From assembly GCA_004299465.1 (NCBI GenBank), contig SCST01000276.1, forward strand, positions 1 through 11,266: 11,266 nt of DNA, written 5' to 3'. This document shows positions 1-6,582 of the stretch, one piece after another. Both the position numbers and the translations under genes were made by a program. This DNA is from Methylovulum sp. (GTDB taxonomy: Bacteria; Pseudomonadota; Gammaproteobacteria; Methylococcales; Methylomonadaceae). The notes beneath the pieces are model-generated. The model was not told the DNA's origin. It was given only the letters and a program-made list of their open reading frames with translations, and searched no databases. Each line of letters begins with the position of its first letter. Positions within the stretch are counted from its first letter, which is position 1.

Positions 1-2737
1 GCCTGGCCTCTTCCAAAGAATGCTGGCGGGTTTTGGCTTCTTTGCCTTTATGGCGTTCGCGGACTTCGGCGTATTCGCGGCGTATGCCTTGCACAAAGTC
101 ATTTTTCAAGTCGCCGCTCAGCAGATTGCTCGCCACGCCGACGCCGCGCGAAGCATCGGTGACATAAACCGTTGCGCCCTGGTAATGCGGCTCGATTTTT
201 ACCGCGGTATGGGCGCGCGAGGTCGTGGCCCCCCCTATCATCAGCGGGATGGTAAAGCCTTGGCGCTGCATTTCTTTCGCGACATGCACCATTTCATCCA
301 GCGACGGCGTAATCAGCCCGCTTAAACCGATAATATCGACGTTTTCAAGGCGCGCGGTTTGCAGGATTTTTTCGGCGGGCACCATCACGCCCAGGTCGAT
401 GACGTCGTAGTTATTGCATTGCAGCACGACGCCGACGATATTTTTACCGATGTCATGCACATCGCCTTTAACAGTCGCCATCAATATCTTGCCGTTGGTT
501 TGCCGGTCGCCGGCAGCTTTATCGGCGTCCATAAACGGCATCAGGTAAGCGACGGCTTTTTTCATCACGCGCGCGGACTTGACTACTTGCGGCAAAAACA
601 TTTTACCGGCGCCGAACAGGTCACCGACCACGTTCATGCCGTCCATCAGCGCGCCTTCGATGACATGCAGCGGGCGTTCGGCTTCCTGCCGCGCGGCTTC
701 GGTGTCTTCATCGATATAATCGGTGATGCCTTTGACCAGCGCATGCTCCAGCCGCTTGTTGACCGGCCAGCTGCGCCATTCCAAGTTTTCCTGTTTAACC
801 TCGCTACTGCTGCCGTCGCCCTTATATTTTTCGGCCAGTTCCAGCAGTTTCTCGGTACCGCTGCCGTCATGGCGGTTGAGGATCACGTCCTCGACGGCAT
901 CGCGCAAATCTAAAGGAATGTCTTCGTAAATCGCCAATTGCCCGGCATTAACGATACCCATCGACATCCCGGCTTGTATCGCGTGGTATAAAAAGACCGC
1001 ATGTATCGCTTCGCGCACCGGGTTATTACCGCGAAACGAAAACGACACATTGGACACGCCGCCGGATATTAACGCATACGGCAAGGTTTGTTTGATTTCG
1101 CGGGTCGCTTCAATAAAATCGACGCCGTAATTATTGTGCTCATCGATGCCGGTGGCGACCGCGAAGATATTGGGATCAAAAATAATATCCTCGGGCGGAA
1201 AGTTAAGCTGATCGACCAGAATATGATAGGCGCGCCGGCAGATTTCGACTTTGCGGTTCTTGGTATCGGCCTGCCCCTCTTCATCGAAGGCCATCACGAT
1301 GACAGCGGCACCGTATCGGCGTACCAGTTTGGCGTGTTCGATAAACAAGGCCTCGCCTTCTTTCAGCGAAATAGAATTGACGATGCCCTTGCCCTGGATG
1401 CATTTAAGCCCGGCTTCGAGAATTTCCCATTTCGAGGAATCCAGCATGATCGGTATCTTGGCGATGTCCGGTTCAGAAGCGATCAGCATCAAAAAACGCA
1501 CCATCGCATCCTTGGATTCCAGCATGCCTTCGTCCATGTTGATGTCGATAAGCTGTGCGCCGTTTTCAACCTGCTGTCTGGCGACATCCAGGGCGGCTTC
1601 GTAATTGCCTTCAATAACCAGGCGCTTGAAAGCCGCCGAACCGGTCACGTTAGTGCGCTCGCCGACGTTGACGAACAGCGTATCCTTACCGATGCTCATC
1701 GGTTCAAGCCCCGACAAGCGGCACTGCTTTTCCAGCGCCGGGATTTTTCTCGGTGGGTATTTTTGTACCGCTTCGACTATTGCTTTGATATGCGCGGGCG
1801 TTGTGCCGCAGCAACCACCGATAATATTCAGGTAGCCGCTGGCCGCCCAGTCTTCGAGTTCTTTCGCCATCGCTTCCGGTGACTCATCGTATTCACCGAA
1901 TTCATTAGGCAAACCGGCATTCGGGTGAGCGGACACGTAGGTGTCGGCAATGGTCGATAACTCATCGATATGTTGGCGTAATTCCTTTGCCCCCAACGCA
2001 CAATTGAAACCAAAAGCAATCGGCTCCGCATGCCTGAGTGAATGCCAGAACGCGGCAACGGTTTGCCCTGACAGGGTCCGGCCCGACGCGTCGGTTATCG
2101 TGCCGGAAATCATGATCGGTTTTTTGCAGCCGCTTGTTTCAAAAAATTGCTCGACGGCAAAGACAGCCGCTTTGGCATTCAGCGTGTCAAATACCGTTTC
2201 AATCAGGATAATATCCGCTCCGCCATCCACCAGTCCTTTGGTCGCCTCGGTATAAGCACTAACCAACTCATCAAAGGAAATATTGCGGAATCCCGGATCA
2301 TTGACATCCGGCGACATCGATGCGGTACGGTTGGTGGGGCCCAACACGCCGGCGACAAAACGCGGTTTTTCGGGCTCTTTTTCGCTGAATTCGTCGGCAA
2401 CCTGGCGTGCTAAACGCGCCGACTCCAGGTTGATTTCGTAAACCAGCGCCTCCATGCGGTAATCCGCCATTGCTATCGTCGTGGCGTTAAATGTATTGGT
2501 TTCGACAATATCCGAACCCGCTTCATAATAAGCCCTGTGAATTGACTTGATAATATCGGGTTGCGTTAAAGACAACAGATCATTATTGCCTTTAAGGTCG
2601 ACTTCCCATGCCGCAAAACGCTCGCCCCGGTAATCTTTTTCGTCCAATTTGTAGCCTTGGATCATCGTTCCCATCGCACCGTCAAGGAACAAGATGCGTT
2701 GGGCTAATTGCTGTTTTAATAAATCTGTTTTGCTCAT
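1..2737 (-). CDS. metH: Cobalamin-dependent methionine synthase MetH (5-methyltetrahydrofolate--homocysteine methyltransferase), C-terminus cut by window edge
   Basis: Cytosolic enzyme that moves the methyl group of 5-methyltetrahydrofolate to homocysteine through enzyme-bound cob(I)alamin, giving methionine. About 912 codons are visible from an ATG at 2735-2737. The order is the MetH order: homocysteine-binding barrel (about residues 1-325) with the zinc cysteines C246 (GFNCALG) and C309/C310 (IGGCCGT), matching E. coli C247, C310 and C311 almost exactly; pterin-binding barrel beginning near residue 355 with VGERTNVTGS; helical cap; then the B12 domain with the cobalt-ligand histidine H761 in GDVHDIGKN. 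The reading frame runs off the left edge around the start of the AdoMet-dependent reactivation domain, so roughly 300 residues are missing. No frameshift was seen. The start has no clear Shine-Dalgarno sequence, and the leader (about 24 bases if the promoter call is right) is too short for a cobalamin or SAM riboswitch. It is transcribed divergently from the DUF2970 gene. Confidence 0.97.
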   Translation of the reverse strand, partial: MSKTDLLKQQLAQRILFLDGAMGTMIQGYKLDEKDYRGERFAAWEVDLKGNNDLLSLTQPDIIKSIHRAYYEAGSDIVETNTFNATTIAMADYRMEALVYEINLESARLARQVADEFSEKEPEKPRFVAGVLGPTNRTASMSPDVNDPGFRNISFDELVSAYTEATKGLVDGGADIILIETVFDTLNAKAAVFAVEQFFETSGCKKPIMISGTITDASGRTLSGQTVAAFWHSLRHAEPIAFGFNCALGAKELRQHIDELSTIADTYVSAHPNAGLPNEFGEYDESPEAMAKELEDWAASGYLNIIGGCCGTTPAHIKAIVEAVQKYPPRKIPALEKQCRLSGLEPMSIGKDTLFVNVGERTNVTGSAAFKRLVIEGNYEAALDVARQQVENGAQLIDINMDEGMLESKDAMVRFLMLIASEPDIAKIPIMLDSSKWEILEAGLKCIQGKGIVNSISLKEGEALFIEHAKLVRRYGAAVIVMAFDEEGQADTKNRKVEICRRAYHILVDQLNFPPEDIIFDPNIFAVATGIDEHNNYGVDFIEATREIKQTLPYALISGGVSNVSFSFRGNNPVREAIHAVFLYHAIQAGMSMGIVNAGQLAIYEDIPLDLRDAVEDVILNRHDGSGTEKLLELAEKYKGDGSSSEVKQENLEWRSWPVNKRLEHALVKGITDYIDEDTEAARQEAERPLHVIEGALMDGMNVVGDLFGAGKMFLPQVVKSARVMKKAVAYLMPFMDADKAAGDRQTNGKILMATVKGDVHDIGKNIVGVVLQCNNYDVIDLGVMVPAEKILQTARLENVDIIGLSGLITPSLDEMVHVAKEMQRQGFTIPLMIGGATTSRAHTAVKIEPHYQGATVYVTDASRGVGVASNLLSGDLKNDFVQGIRREYAEVRERHKGKEAKTRQHSLEEAR

Positions 2738-2767
2738 GGGTGAATTCAGGGGGTTCAGGTTTTTTGA

Positions 2768-2796
2768 AATATAATCATTGCGTAAAGCTCAGGCAA
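2768..2796 (-). promoter_or_regulatory. Probable sigma70 promoter of metH
   Basis: On the minus strand, TTGCCT (2791-2796) is followed after exactly 17 bases by TATATT (2768-2773). This would start transcription near 2761 and give a leader of about 24 bases before the metH ATG. It is predicted from motif and spacing only. Confidence 0.55.
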
Positions 2797-2806
2797 GCAC
2801 TATTAT
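2778..2806 (+). promoter_or_regulatory. Possible sigma70 promoter of the DUF2970 gene
   Basis: TTGCGT (2778-2783) and TATTAT (2801-2806) are 17 bases apart, placing a start near 2813, about 20 bases before the ATG at 2833. The -35 element is weak (3 of 6 consensus bases). A further TATAAT at 2770-2775 has no good partner. The element interleaves with the metH promoter on the other strand. Confidence 0.4.
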
Positions 2807-2832
2807 TTTTCGCTTTATCAGCGGAGATGGCT

Positions 2833-3021
2833 ATGTCAGAACCAACAATCATCCAAGTCGTTAAAAGTGTACTGGCCGCTTTTGTCGGTGTACAAAGCGA
2901 TGAAAACCGGAAAAAGGATTTTACGCAGGGATCGCTGAAACTCTATATTATTGCGGGGGTAATTTTCACTGTTGCATTTGTGGGCGGCCTGGTTTTTGTA
3001 GTTTCGACTGTTCTCGGCTAA
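2833..3021 (+). CDS. DUF2970 family small membrane protein
   Basis: A 62-residue protein of unknown function. It has the DUF2970 pattern: an N-terminal amphipathic stretch (VVKSVLAAFVGVQSDENRKKDF, residues about 9-30), then one hydrophobic membrane segment (about residues 37-60). The VLAAFVGVQS...NRKKDF block is the family signature, recognised from memory. The ATG at 2833 is preferred over the in-frame ATG at 2827 because the GGAG at 2823-2826 sits 6 bases before 2833 but directly abuts 2827. A longer frame runs upstream to 2608, but that part lies antisense to metH and across the promoters, so it is not coding. The gene diverges from metH and is followed by two hairpins. The role is not known; an inner-membrane location is inferred. 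Confidence 0.85.
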   Translation: MSEPTIIQVVKSVLAAFVGVQSDENRKKDFTQGSLKLYIIAGVIFTVAFVGGLVFVVSTVLG

Positions 3022-3029
3022 GAACAGTC
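3006..3029. repeat. Perfect 9-bp inverted repeat across a stop codon
   Basis: GACTGTTCT (3006-3014) and AGAACAGTC (3021-3029) are perfect inverted copies separated by 6 bases. The stop codon of the DUF2970 gene (3019-3021) lies in the loop and first stem base. No T-run follows directly, so it may protect the mRNA 3' end or assist the next hairpin rather than terminate by itself. Confidence 0.7.
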
Positions 3030-3041
3030 CAACCATCCATA

Positions 3042-3074
3042 AAAAAAGCCCAAGCATCCGCTTGAGCTTTCATT
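3042..3074. terminator. Bidirectional intrinsic terminator
   Basis: AAAGCCCAAGC (3045-3055) pairs with GCTTGAGCTTT (3060-3070) through one C/A mismatch and a 4-base loop. An A-run lies on the left and a T-rich tail on the right, so it can act on both strands. It sits between two convergent genes, DUF2970 (plus) and the membrane protein ending at 3099 (minus). Confidence 0.75.
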
Positions 3075-3098
3075 TTCAAGCAGATTGCTTTGTCGCTG

Positions 3099-3545
3099 TT
3101 ACGATTTCTTGACGCCTTGCTTTAAGGTGTCGGAGATACTTTTAAAACCGCCGACTATAAGTCCGCCGACGCCATCAAATAAGGTTGTCAATGCAATCTT
3201 TTCCTTGACGATAAATTTTGCACGAATCAAAGCGACTATTATGAAGCCCACAGCCGGCGGCATTAATTCCATAAACACCGATAATAAAAAGCCGCTGCCG
3301 CCTTGAAAACCGCCTTCATTTTTTCTGTCGCCGACGCTGGTCAAGTCGCGCTCATAATTAGCATCGCCTTCACCGCCCCTGACCCATTCCAATAAATAAA
3401 CATTTGCGTCAATTAACAAGACTTGCGAAGCCAAAAATACCGCCATACATCCGCCAACCCAGATGATTACATTACTTATTCCTGCCTTCATCGCTGACTG
3501 ATAAATCCAGACAGCGGCAAAAATCATTACGATAGCACCAATCAT
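3099..3545 (-). CDS. Unrecognised multi-span membrane protein
   Basis: A 148-residue protein that I do not recognise. It has three clear hydrophobic segments: residues about 1-18, 25-47 and 83-107. Between the second and third is a charged, glycine-rich loop (about residues 54-84, including RGGEGDANYERD and GGFQGG). The C-terminal part is amphipathic with another moderately hydrophobic glycine-rich stretch (DGVGGLIVGG, about 124-133) and ends in lysines. The ATG at 3545 is preceded by GAAGG at 8 bases, a good ribosome binding site. It begins 22 bases after the small exported-protein gene upstream, so the two are probably cotranscribed. The terminator at 3042-3074 closes the unit. An inner-membrane location is inferred. 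Confidence 0.75.
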   Translation of the reverse strand: MIGAIVMIFAAVWIYQSAMKAGISNVIIWVGGCMAVFLASQVLLIDANVYLLEWVRGGEGDANYERDLTSVGDRKNEGGFQGGSGFLLSVFMELMPPAVGFIIVALIRAKFIVKEKIALTTLFDGVGGLIVGGFKSISDTLKQGVKKS

Positions 3546-3567
3546 AGTTACACCCTTCTTAAAGTTA

Positions 3568-3957
3568 TTATATTTTTGTTAGAAAATAAAAAAGGAACGT
3601 ACACTTTAAAACCATATTAGAGCCTTCTTTTTCAACGACTTTACATGATTCATATTTTTCTTGCCCAAGCTTTGTCTGCTTTTTTATTTCACCATTCTCA
3701 ACCGAATATTTAATCGCTATTTTCATTTCTTTGGTTCGACCGACTGAATCCGTTGCGGTCGTTTGTAACACGCCATTGTCCTTGAAATCCCATTCAACCT
3801 TAACTGCTTTTTTTTCTCCGTCAATTTTGCTTGCTTCCGCATAAAGATTCCATTTCCCCAAAATTTCAGAATTATCCTTTAGCACAACATCAGCATGCGC
3901 CGAAAACACCAATAAAATAGCGGCTACCGGTAATATTTTAATATATTTTTTTATCAT
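3568..3957 (-). CDS. Small exported protein of unknown function
   Basis: A 129-residue protein from the ATG at 3957. This start is chosen because GGGGCGAG lies just upstream and the protein then opens with a classic signal peptide (MIKKYIKILPVAAILLVFSAHA, cleavage near residue 22). The frame also has an ATG 7 codons earlier (3978), which would put non-signal-like residues in front. The mature part is lysine-rich and beta-prone, with an N-terminal stretch of the type LKDNSEILGKWNLYAE, reminiscent of lipocalin-like small periplasmic proteins. Two cysteines (YESC and LKC, about 17 residues apart near the C-terminus) could form a disulfide. The family is not identified. It lies 22 bases upstream of the membrane protein gene, suggesting a two-gene envelope operon. 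Confidence 0.75.
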   Translation of the reverse strand: MIKKYIKILPVAAILLVFSAHADVVLKDNSEILGKWNLYAEASKIDGEKKAVKVEWDFKDNGVLQTTATDSVGRTKEMKIAIKYSVENGEIKKQTKLGQEKYESCKVVEKEGSNMVLKCTFLFYFLTKI

Positions 3958-4003
3958 ATTTCTCGCCCCATAACACATAATCAGCCTAAAACATGAAGTG
4001 TAA

Positions 4004-4032
4004 ACTATACCACACTCCCTATCGAGCTTTAA
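4004..4032 (-). promoter_or_regulatory. Possible promoter of the two-gene envelope operon
   Basis: On the minus strand, TTAAAG (4027-4032) and TATAGT (4004-4009) are 17 bases apart, giving a start near 3997 and a leader of about 40 bases before the ATG at 3957. The -10 is good, the -35 poor. Confidence 0.35.
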
Positions 4033-4109
4033 ATTCCCGATACGCGGAAATGTCCTGTTCGCTGCGTAATCATCGCCTTTTTAATTTGCACCCAGCCAGG
4101 CCCTAAGGC

Positions 4110-4128
4110 TTCAAATACGGCATTTGAA
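4110..4128. repeat. Perfect 7-bp inverted repeat
   Basis: TTCAAAT and ATTTGAA flank the 5-base centre ACGGC. It lies about 60 bases upstream of the -35 of the small-protein promoter, so it could be an operator, but it is short enough to be chance. Confidence 0.35.
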
Positions 4129-4187
4129 TGTCATCCCGGCAAGATTCAAACTGAAATCCTCAGGCTTGATTACCGTGCAATTAGGTC

Positions 4188-4215
4188 TTGACATTAGTTT
4201 CCCCTAAAGTATTAT
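4188..4215 (+). promoter_or_regulatory. Strong sigma70 promoter of the 43-residue protein gene
   Basis: A full-consensus -35 TTGACA (4188-4193) is followed after 16 bases by TATTAT (4210-4215). Transcription would start near 4222, leaving a leader of about 60 bases before the ATG at 4281. It is the best promoter match in the window. Confidence 0.75.
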
Positions 4216-4280
4216 GTAGTTTCCTTTTGCTATGAAACTAGCATTTTTTAAAATACAAAAAATTACAGGTAGGACATCTC

Positions 4281-4412
4281 ATGGGGTTCATCTTAGATCT
4301 CACTTCAATGTTAAAAACACCAGCTGGCATGGTCGGCGCGGTTGTAGTTATAGCTGCTGTTTATTTCTTAGCAAAATGGGTATTCGCTGAGCACCCAGAC
4401 GACGAAAAATAA
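4281..4412 (+). CDS. 43-residue single-span membrane protein, unknown function
   Basis: A short gene reading MGFILDLTSMLKTPAGMVGA, then a hydrophobic span (about residues 17-35) ending ...FLAKWVFAEHPDDEK. The N-terminus is short and mildly amphipathic. The C-terminal tail is acidic and polar, so a single membrane helix is likely; orientation is not clear. Support for it being real: a strong ribosome binding site (AGGTAGGA, 6 bases before the ATG), a near-consensus promoter at 4188-4215, and a strong intrinsic terminator 22 bases after the stop. It is thus a monocistronic, probably highly expressed unit. I do not recognise the family. Its size and shape resemble small accessory subunits of membrane complexes, but nothing in the sequence names a partner. 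Confidence 0.8.
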   Translation: MGFILDLTSMLKTPAGMVGAVVVIAAVYFLAKWVFAEHPDDEK

Positions 4413-4433
4413 GCTGTCAACCGAACTCGTTAC

Positions 4434-4482
4434 ACTAAAGGCCGCTATCATCATCATGAGTTGGTAGCGGCTTTAGTTTTAT
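4434..4482 (+). terminator. Strong intrinsic terminator after the 43-residue protein gene
   Basis: ACTAAAG plus GCCGCTA (4434-4447) pairs with TAGCGGCTTTAGT (4465-4477), 13 base pairs with one bulged G, followed by a T-run (4477-4480 and beyond). It separates this gene's transcript from the large gene starting at 4556. Confidence 0.85.
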
Positions 4483-4500
4483 ATAAAGTCCCGAACATTC

Positions 4501-4530
4501 TACACATCAGTCCCGCATTTACTTTATAAT
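4501..4530 (+). promoter_or_regulatory. Possible promoter of the HTTM-DCC gene
   Basis: A perfect -10 TATAAT (4525-4530) has only a weak -35 candidate, TACACA (4501-4506, spacer 18). A start near 4537 would leave a leader of about 19 bases. Confidence 0.45.
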
Positions 4531-4555
4531 TTATACATTTGCCCAAGCGTTTGAA

Positions 4556-6460
4556 ATGTATAAATTTATATTCTCCCAAATTTCAGCCCTTCTCTTTAAA
4601 CAAGTACCCGCTACCGGGATCGGATTTTTCCGGATTCTTTACGGACTAATCACGTTACAGGAAATAATTTTTCTCTATTATTTCAATCACTTGATTTTTG
4701 ACCCCATCCCGTATAGTGACGTCGAATTTCCTACGATTACGCTGTTCCTGTGCCTTTGGGGAATTATTGCCGGCTTTGTAGCGCTAGGTTTCCGCTATCA
4801 ATTTGCCGTCAGCTGTAACTATATTTTCTGGATTGTCTTCGTCAATTTCACGACCATGCAGCGGGATTTTGACGGCGGTTTCGATTTATTCATGATCGGC
4901 GCCGGATTTTTCCTGCTCTTTATGCCCGGAGACAAGGCATTTTCCATCGACAATCTGCGCTATAAGCTCAGCACACCGTTTACGCATTATAAAACCTACC
5001 CGCCGCGAACCGTTTCCGTACTCGCCTATTACCTGCCGCTTGCCATCTGCCTCGGTTTTCTTTATTTCGACTCGGCTATCCATAAATTATTTGCCGAACA
5101 TTGGCGCAACGGACTGGGCGCCTGGCTACCATCGACACAACCTTATTATGTTTCAGCGCTCGACATGTCATTCTTCCTGAATAACGAGCTGCTGCAAAAA
5201 ACCATAGGCTATACCATCCTGGTATTCCAGTTTACGTTTATATTCCTATTCTGGCATCGCCGCTTCCGTATTGTTTATTTATGCATCGGCATCGGCCTGC
5301 ATCTCGGCATTACCCTGTCCTTGAATATTTACCCTTTCGGCATGGGCATGCTGATGTTTTACAGCCTGCTGGTCCCTTTTAGCTGGTGGCGCGCTATCGG
5401 TAACTTACTCAGCGCCAAGCGTCCGTCATTAACGGTGTTTTATGACCAGCTATGCCCTTTATGTAACCGCACCGTTCTTATCCTTAATCATTTCGATATA
5501 TTCAAATGCATAGCTTTTAAAAGCGCCCAGGAATACGCCGCGCATTACCCTGCCCTGGCAGCAATCAGCCCCGATACCTTGCTGGCCGACCTTTATGCAT
5601 TGGATAACAACAACCGCGTTTATTCCGGCCTTGACACCTATATCCAGATCGGCATGAAGATGCGCTATTTATTTCCCGTCAGTATGATTTTAAGCCTGCC
5701 GGGAATCCATCAGCTCGCAGCGAAAAAATACCGGCGCATCGCCGACACGCGTAGCCGTGTTCCATGTTCAAGTGACTGCCTTGTTTCGACGGCATTGCAA
5801 AACGATAGCTTATACCATCGACTTTTTGAGAGTATTGCTGCGCAAAAACCCAAAGCCTTCTCACGAAAACTCGCAAAAATACTCACGGCAATACTGGTAT
5901 TGCAGCTCAACAGCTCTATTCATTACGGCATTATTTATAGGCTCGATATTGATACCCGGCAAAATGCCGCTACCGATATGCTGTCCAAAGGCAGCAACGC
6001 GCTCATAACGGTGTCCCAGACATTTCTCGGCATTGCCCCGCACGCCCTTTATCTGCACGATCATTTTGCCGGCTACGACCGGATTCTGGCGATTACCTAC
6101 ACCGACCAGGAGGGTGTCGAGCAATGGCTGCCTTTTGTTAACCCGCAAGGCCGGCTGTTAGCGCCTAACTGGGGGCGGGTGCATTCGATGTGGGCTAATA
6201 TCGCTGTCACGCCAACGATCAACAATGTACGGTTACAAAAATTCATTATGAAAGTAACCGCGTTCTGGGGACAAAAAATGGGTTTAAACCTTAATAATAC
6301 GGTGTTTCATATTAAGCTTAAAAAAATAGATGCGCCTTCTCACTGGGTTTATGATCAATTACACCTTAATTTCTCATCACCGTGGACGACTATTGGAACG
6401 GTGAAGTGGACCAATAACGTTATCTCGTACAATTTACCCAATAACATCAACGCCCTGTAA
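4556..6460 (+). CDS. HTTM-DCC fusion membrane protein (gamma-carboxylase-like membrane domain plus thiol-disulfide oxidoreductase-like domain)
   Basis: A 634-residue protein in three parts. Residues about 15-285 form an HTTM (horizontally transferred transmembrane, vitamin K gamma-carboxylase-like) domain with many hydrophobic helices; FRILYGLITLQE, the conserved RDFDGGFD block (103-110) and the DSAIHKLFAEHWRNG block (172-186) are typical. Residues about 291-400 are a DCC/DUF393 domain opening with VFYDQLCPLCNR, where C300 and C303 form the redox-type CxxC. The rest (about 410-634) holds one more probable membrane helix (438-460) and a large soluble part that I cannot assign. C404 and C408 (VPCSSDC) form a second cysteine pair. 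The ATG at 4556 has no strong ribosome binding site. The bacterial families' substrates are not known, so neither carboxylation nor a redox reaction can be claimed. It stands alone between the terminator at 4434-4482 and a convergent gene. Confidence 0.85.
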   Translation: MYKFIFSQISALLFKQVPATGIGFFRILYGLITLQEIIFLYYFNHLIFDPIPYSDVEFPTITLFLCLWGIIAGFVALGFRYQFAVSCNYIFWIVFVNFTTMQRDFDGGFDLFMIGAGFFLLFMPGDKAFSIDNLRYKLSTPFTHYKTYPPRTVSVLAYYLPLAICLGFLYFDSAIHKLFAEHWRNGLGAWLPSTQPYYVSALDMSFFLNNELLQKTIGYTILVFQFTFIFLFWHRRFRIVYLCIGIGLHLGITLSLNIYPFGMGMLMFYSLLVPFSWWRAIGNLLSAKRPSLTVFYDQLCPLCNRTVLILNHFDIFKCIAFKSAQEYAAHYPALAAISPDTLLADLYALDNNNRVYSGLDTYIQIGMKMRYLFPVSMILSLPGIHQLAAKKYRRIADTRSRVPCSSDCLVSTALQNDSLYHRLFESIAAQKPKAFSRKLAKILTAILVLQLNSSIHYGIIYRLDIDTRQNAATDMLSKGSNALITVSQTFLGIAPHALYLHDHFAGYDRILAITYTDQEGVEQWLPFVNPQGRLLAPNWGRVHSMWANIAVTPTINNVRLQKFIMKVTAFWGQKMGLNLNNTVFHIKLKKIDAPSHWVYDQLHLNFSSPWTTIGTVKWTNNVISYNLPNNINAL

Positions 6461-6535
6461 TTCGGTAAACAACTGACGCCAGGACACAGTGTTGACTTTA
6501 CGGACATTCACCAACATCGCTTTCACTGTTTCTTG

Positions 6536-6566
6536 ATAAGGCCTCGCCGTGCTCGGGGCTTATTTC
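6536..6566. terminator. Probable terminator hairpin between convergent genes
   Basis: ATAAG and CCTCG (6536-6546, with a bulged G) pair with CGGGG and CTTAT (6554-6563). A short T-run, TTTCG, follows on the plus strand. The position, 75 bases after the HTTM-DCC stop and just beyond the end of the minus-strand gene, fits termination of the plus-strand transcript, possibly both. Confidence 0.5.
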
Positions 6567-6582
6567 GCTCAGCGCAAACGGC

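Larger units (their letters stand above)
3958..4187. other. Gene-poor intergenic stretch
   Basis: I see no convincing coding frame on either strand here. It holds the upstream region of the minus-strand exported-protein gene, a small inverted repeat at 4110-4128, and the approach to the strong plus-strand promoter at 4188. It has the base texture of decayed or regulatory DNA, but no recognisable gene remnant. Confidence 0.5.

Noticed and set aside
1088..1882. A 264-codon plus-strand open frame, plus other long plus-strand frames over 20-2413
   Set aside because: All lie antisense to metH, whose minus-strand frame has clear motifs throughout; the plus translations show no family features.
2738..2760. 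Cobalamin or SAM riboswitch upstream of metH
   Set aside because: The predicted leader is about 24 bases, and no conserved riboswitch core was seen in the 95-base intergenic region.
2608..2832. N-terminal extension of the DUF2970 gene upstream of 2833
   Set aside because: It overlaps metH on the opposite strand and both promoters, lacks a ribosome binding site, and falls outside the DUF2970 family.
3568..3600. Possible frameshift at the C-terminus of the small exported protein (ending LFYFLTKI)
   Set aside because: The hydrophobic ending looked odd, but the frame closes normally before the next gene and no better continuation was seen in another frame.
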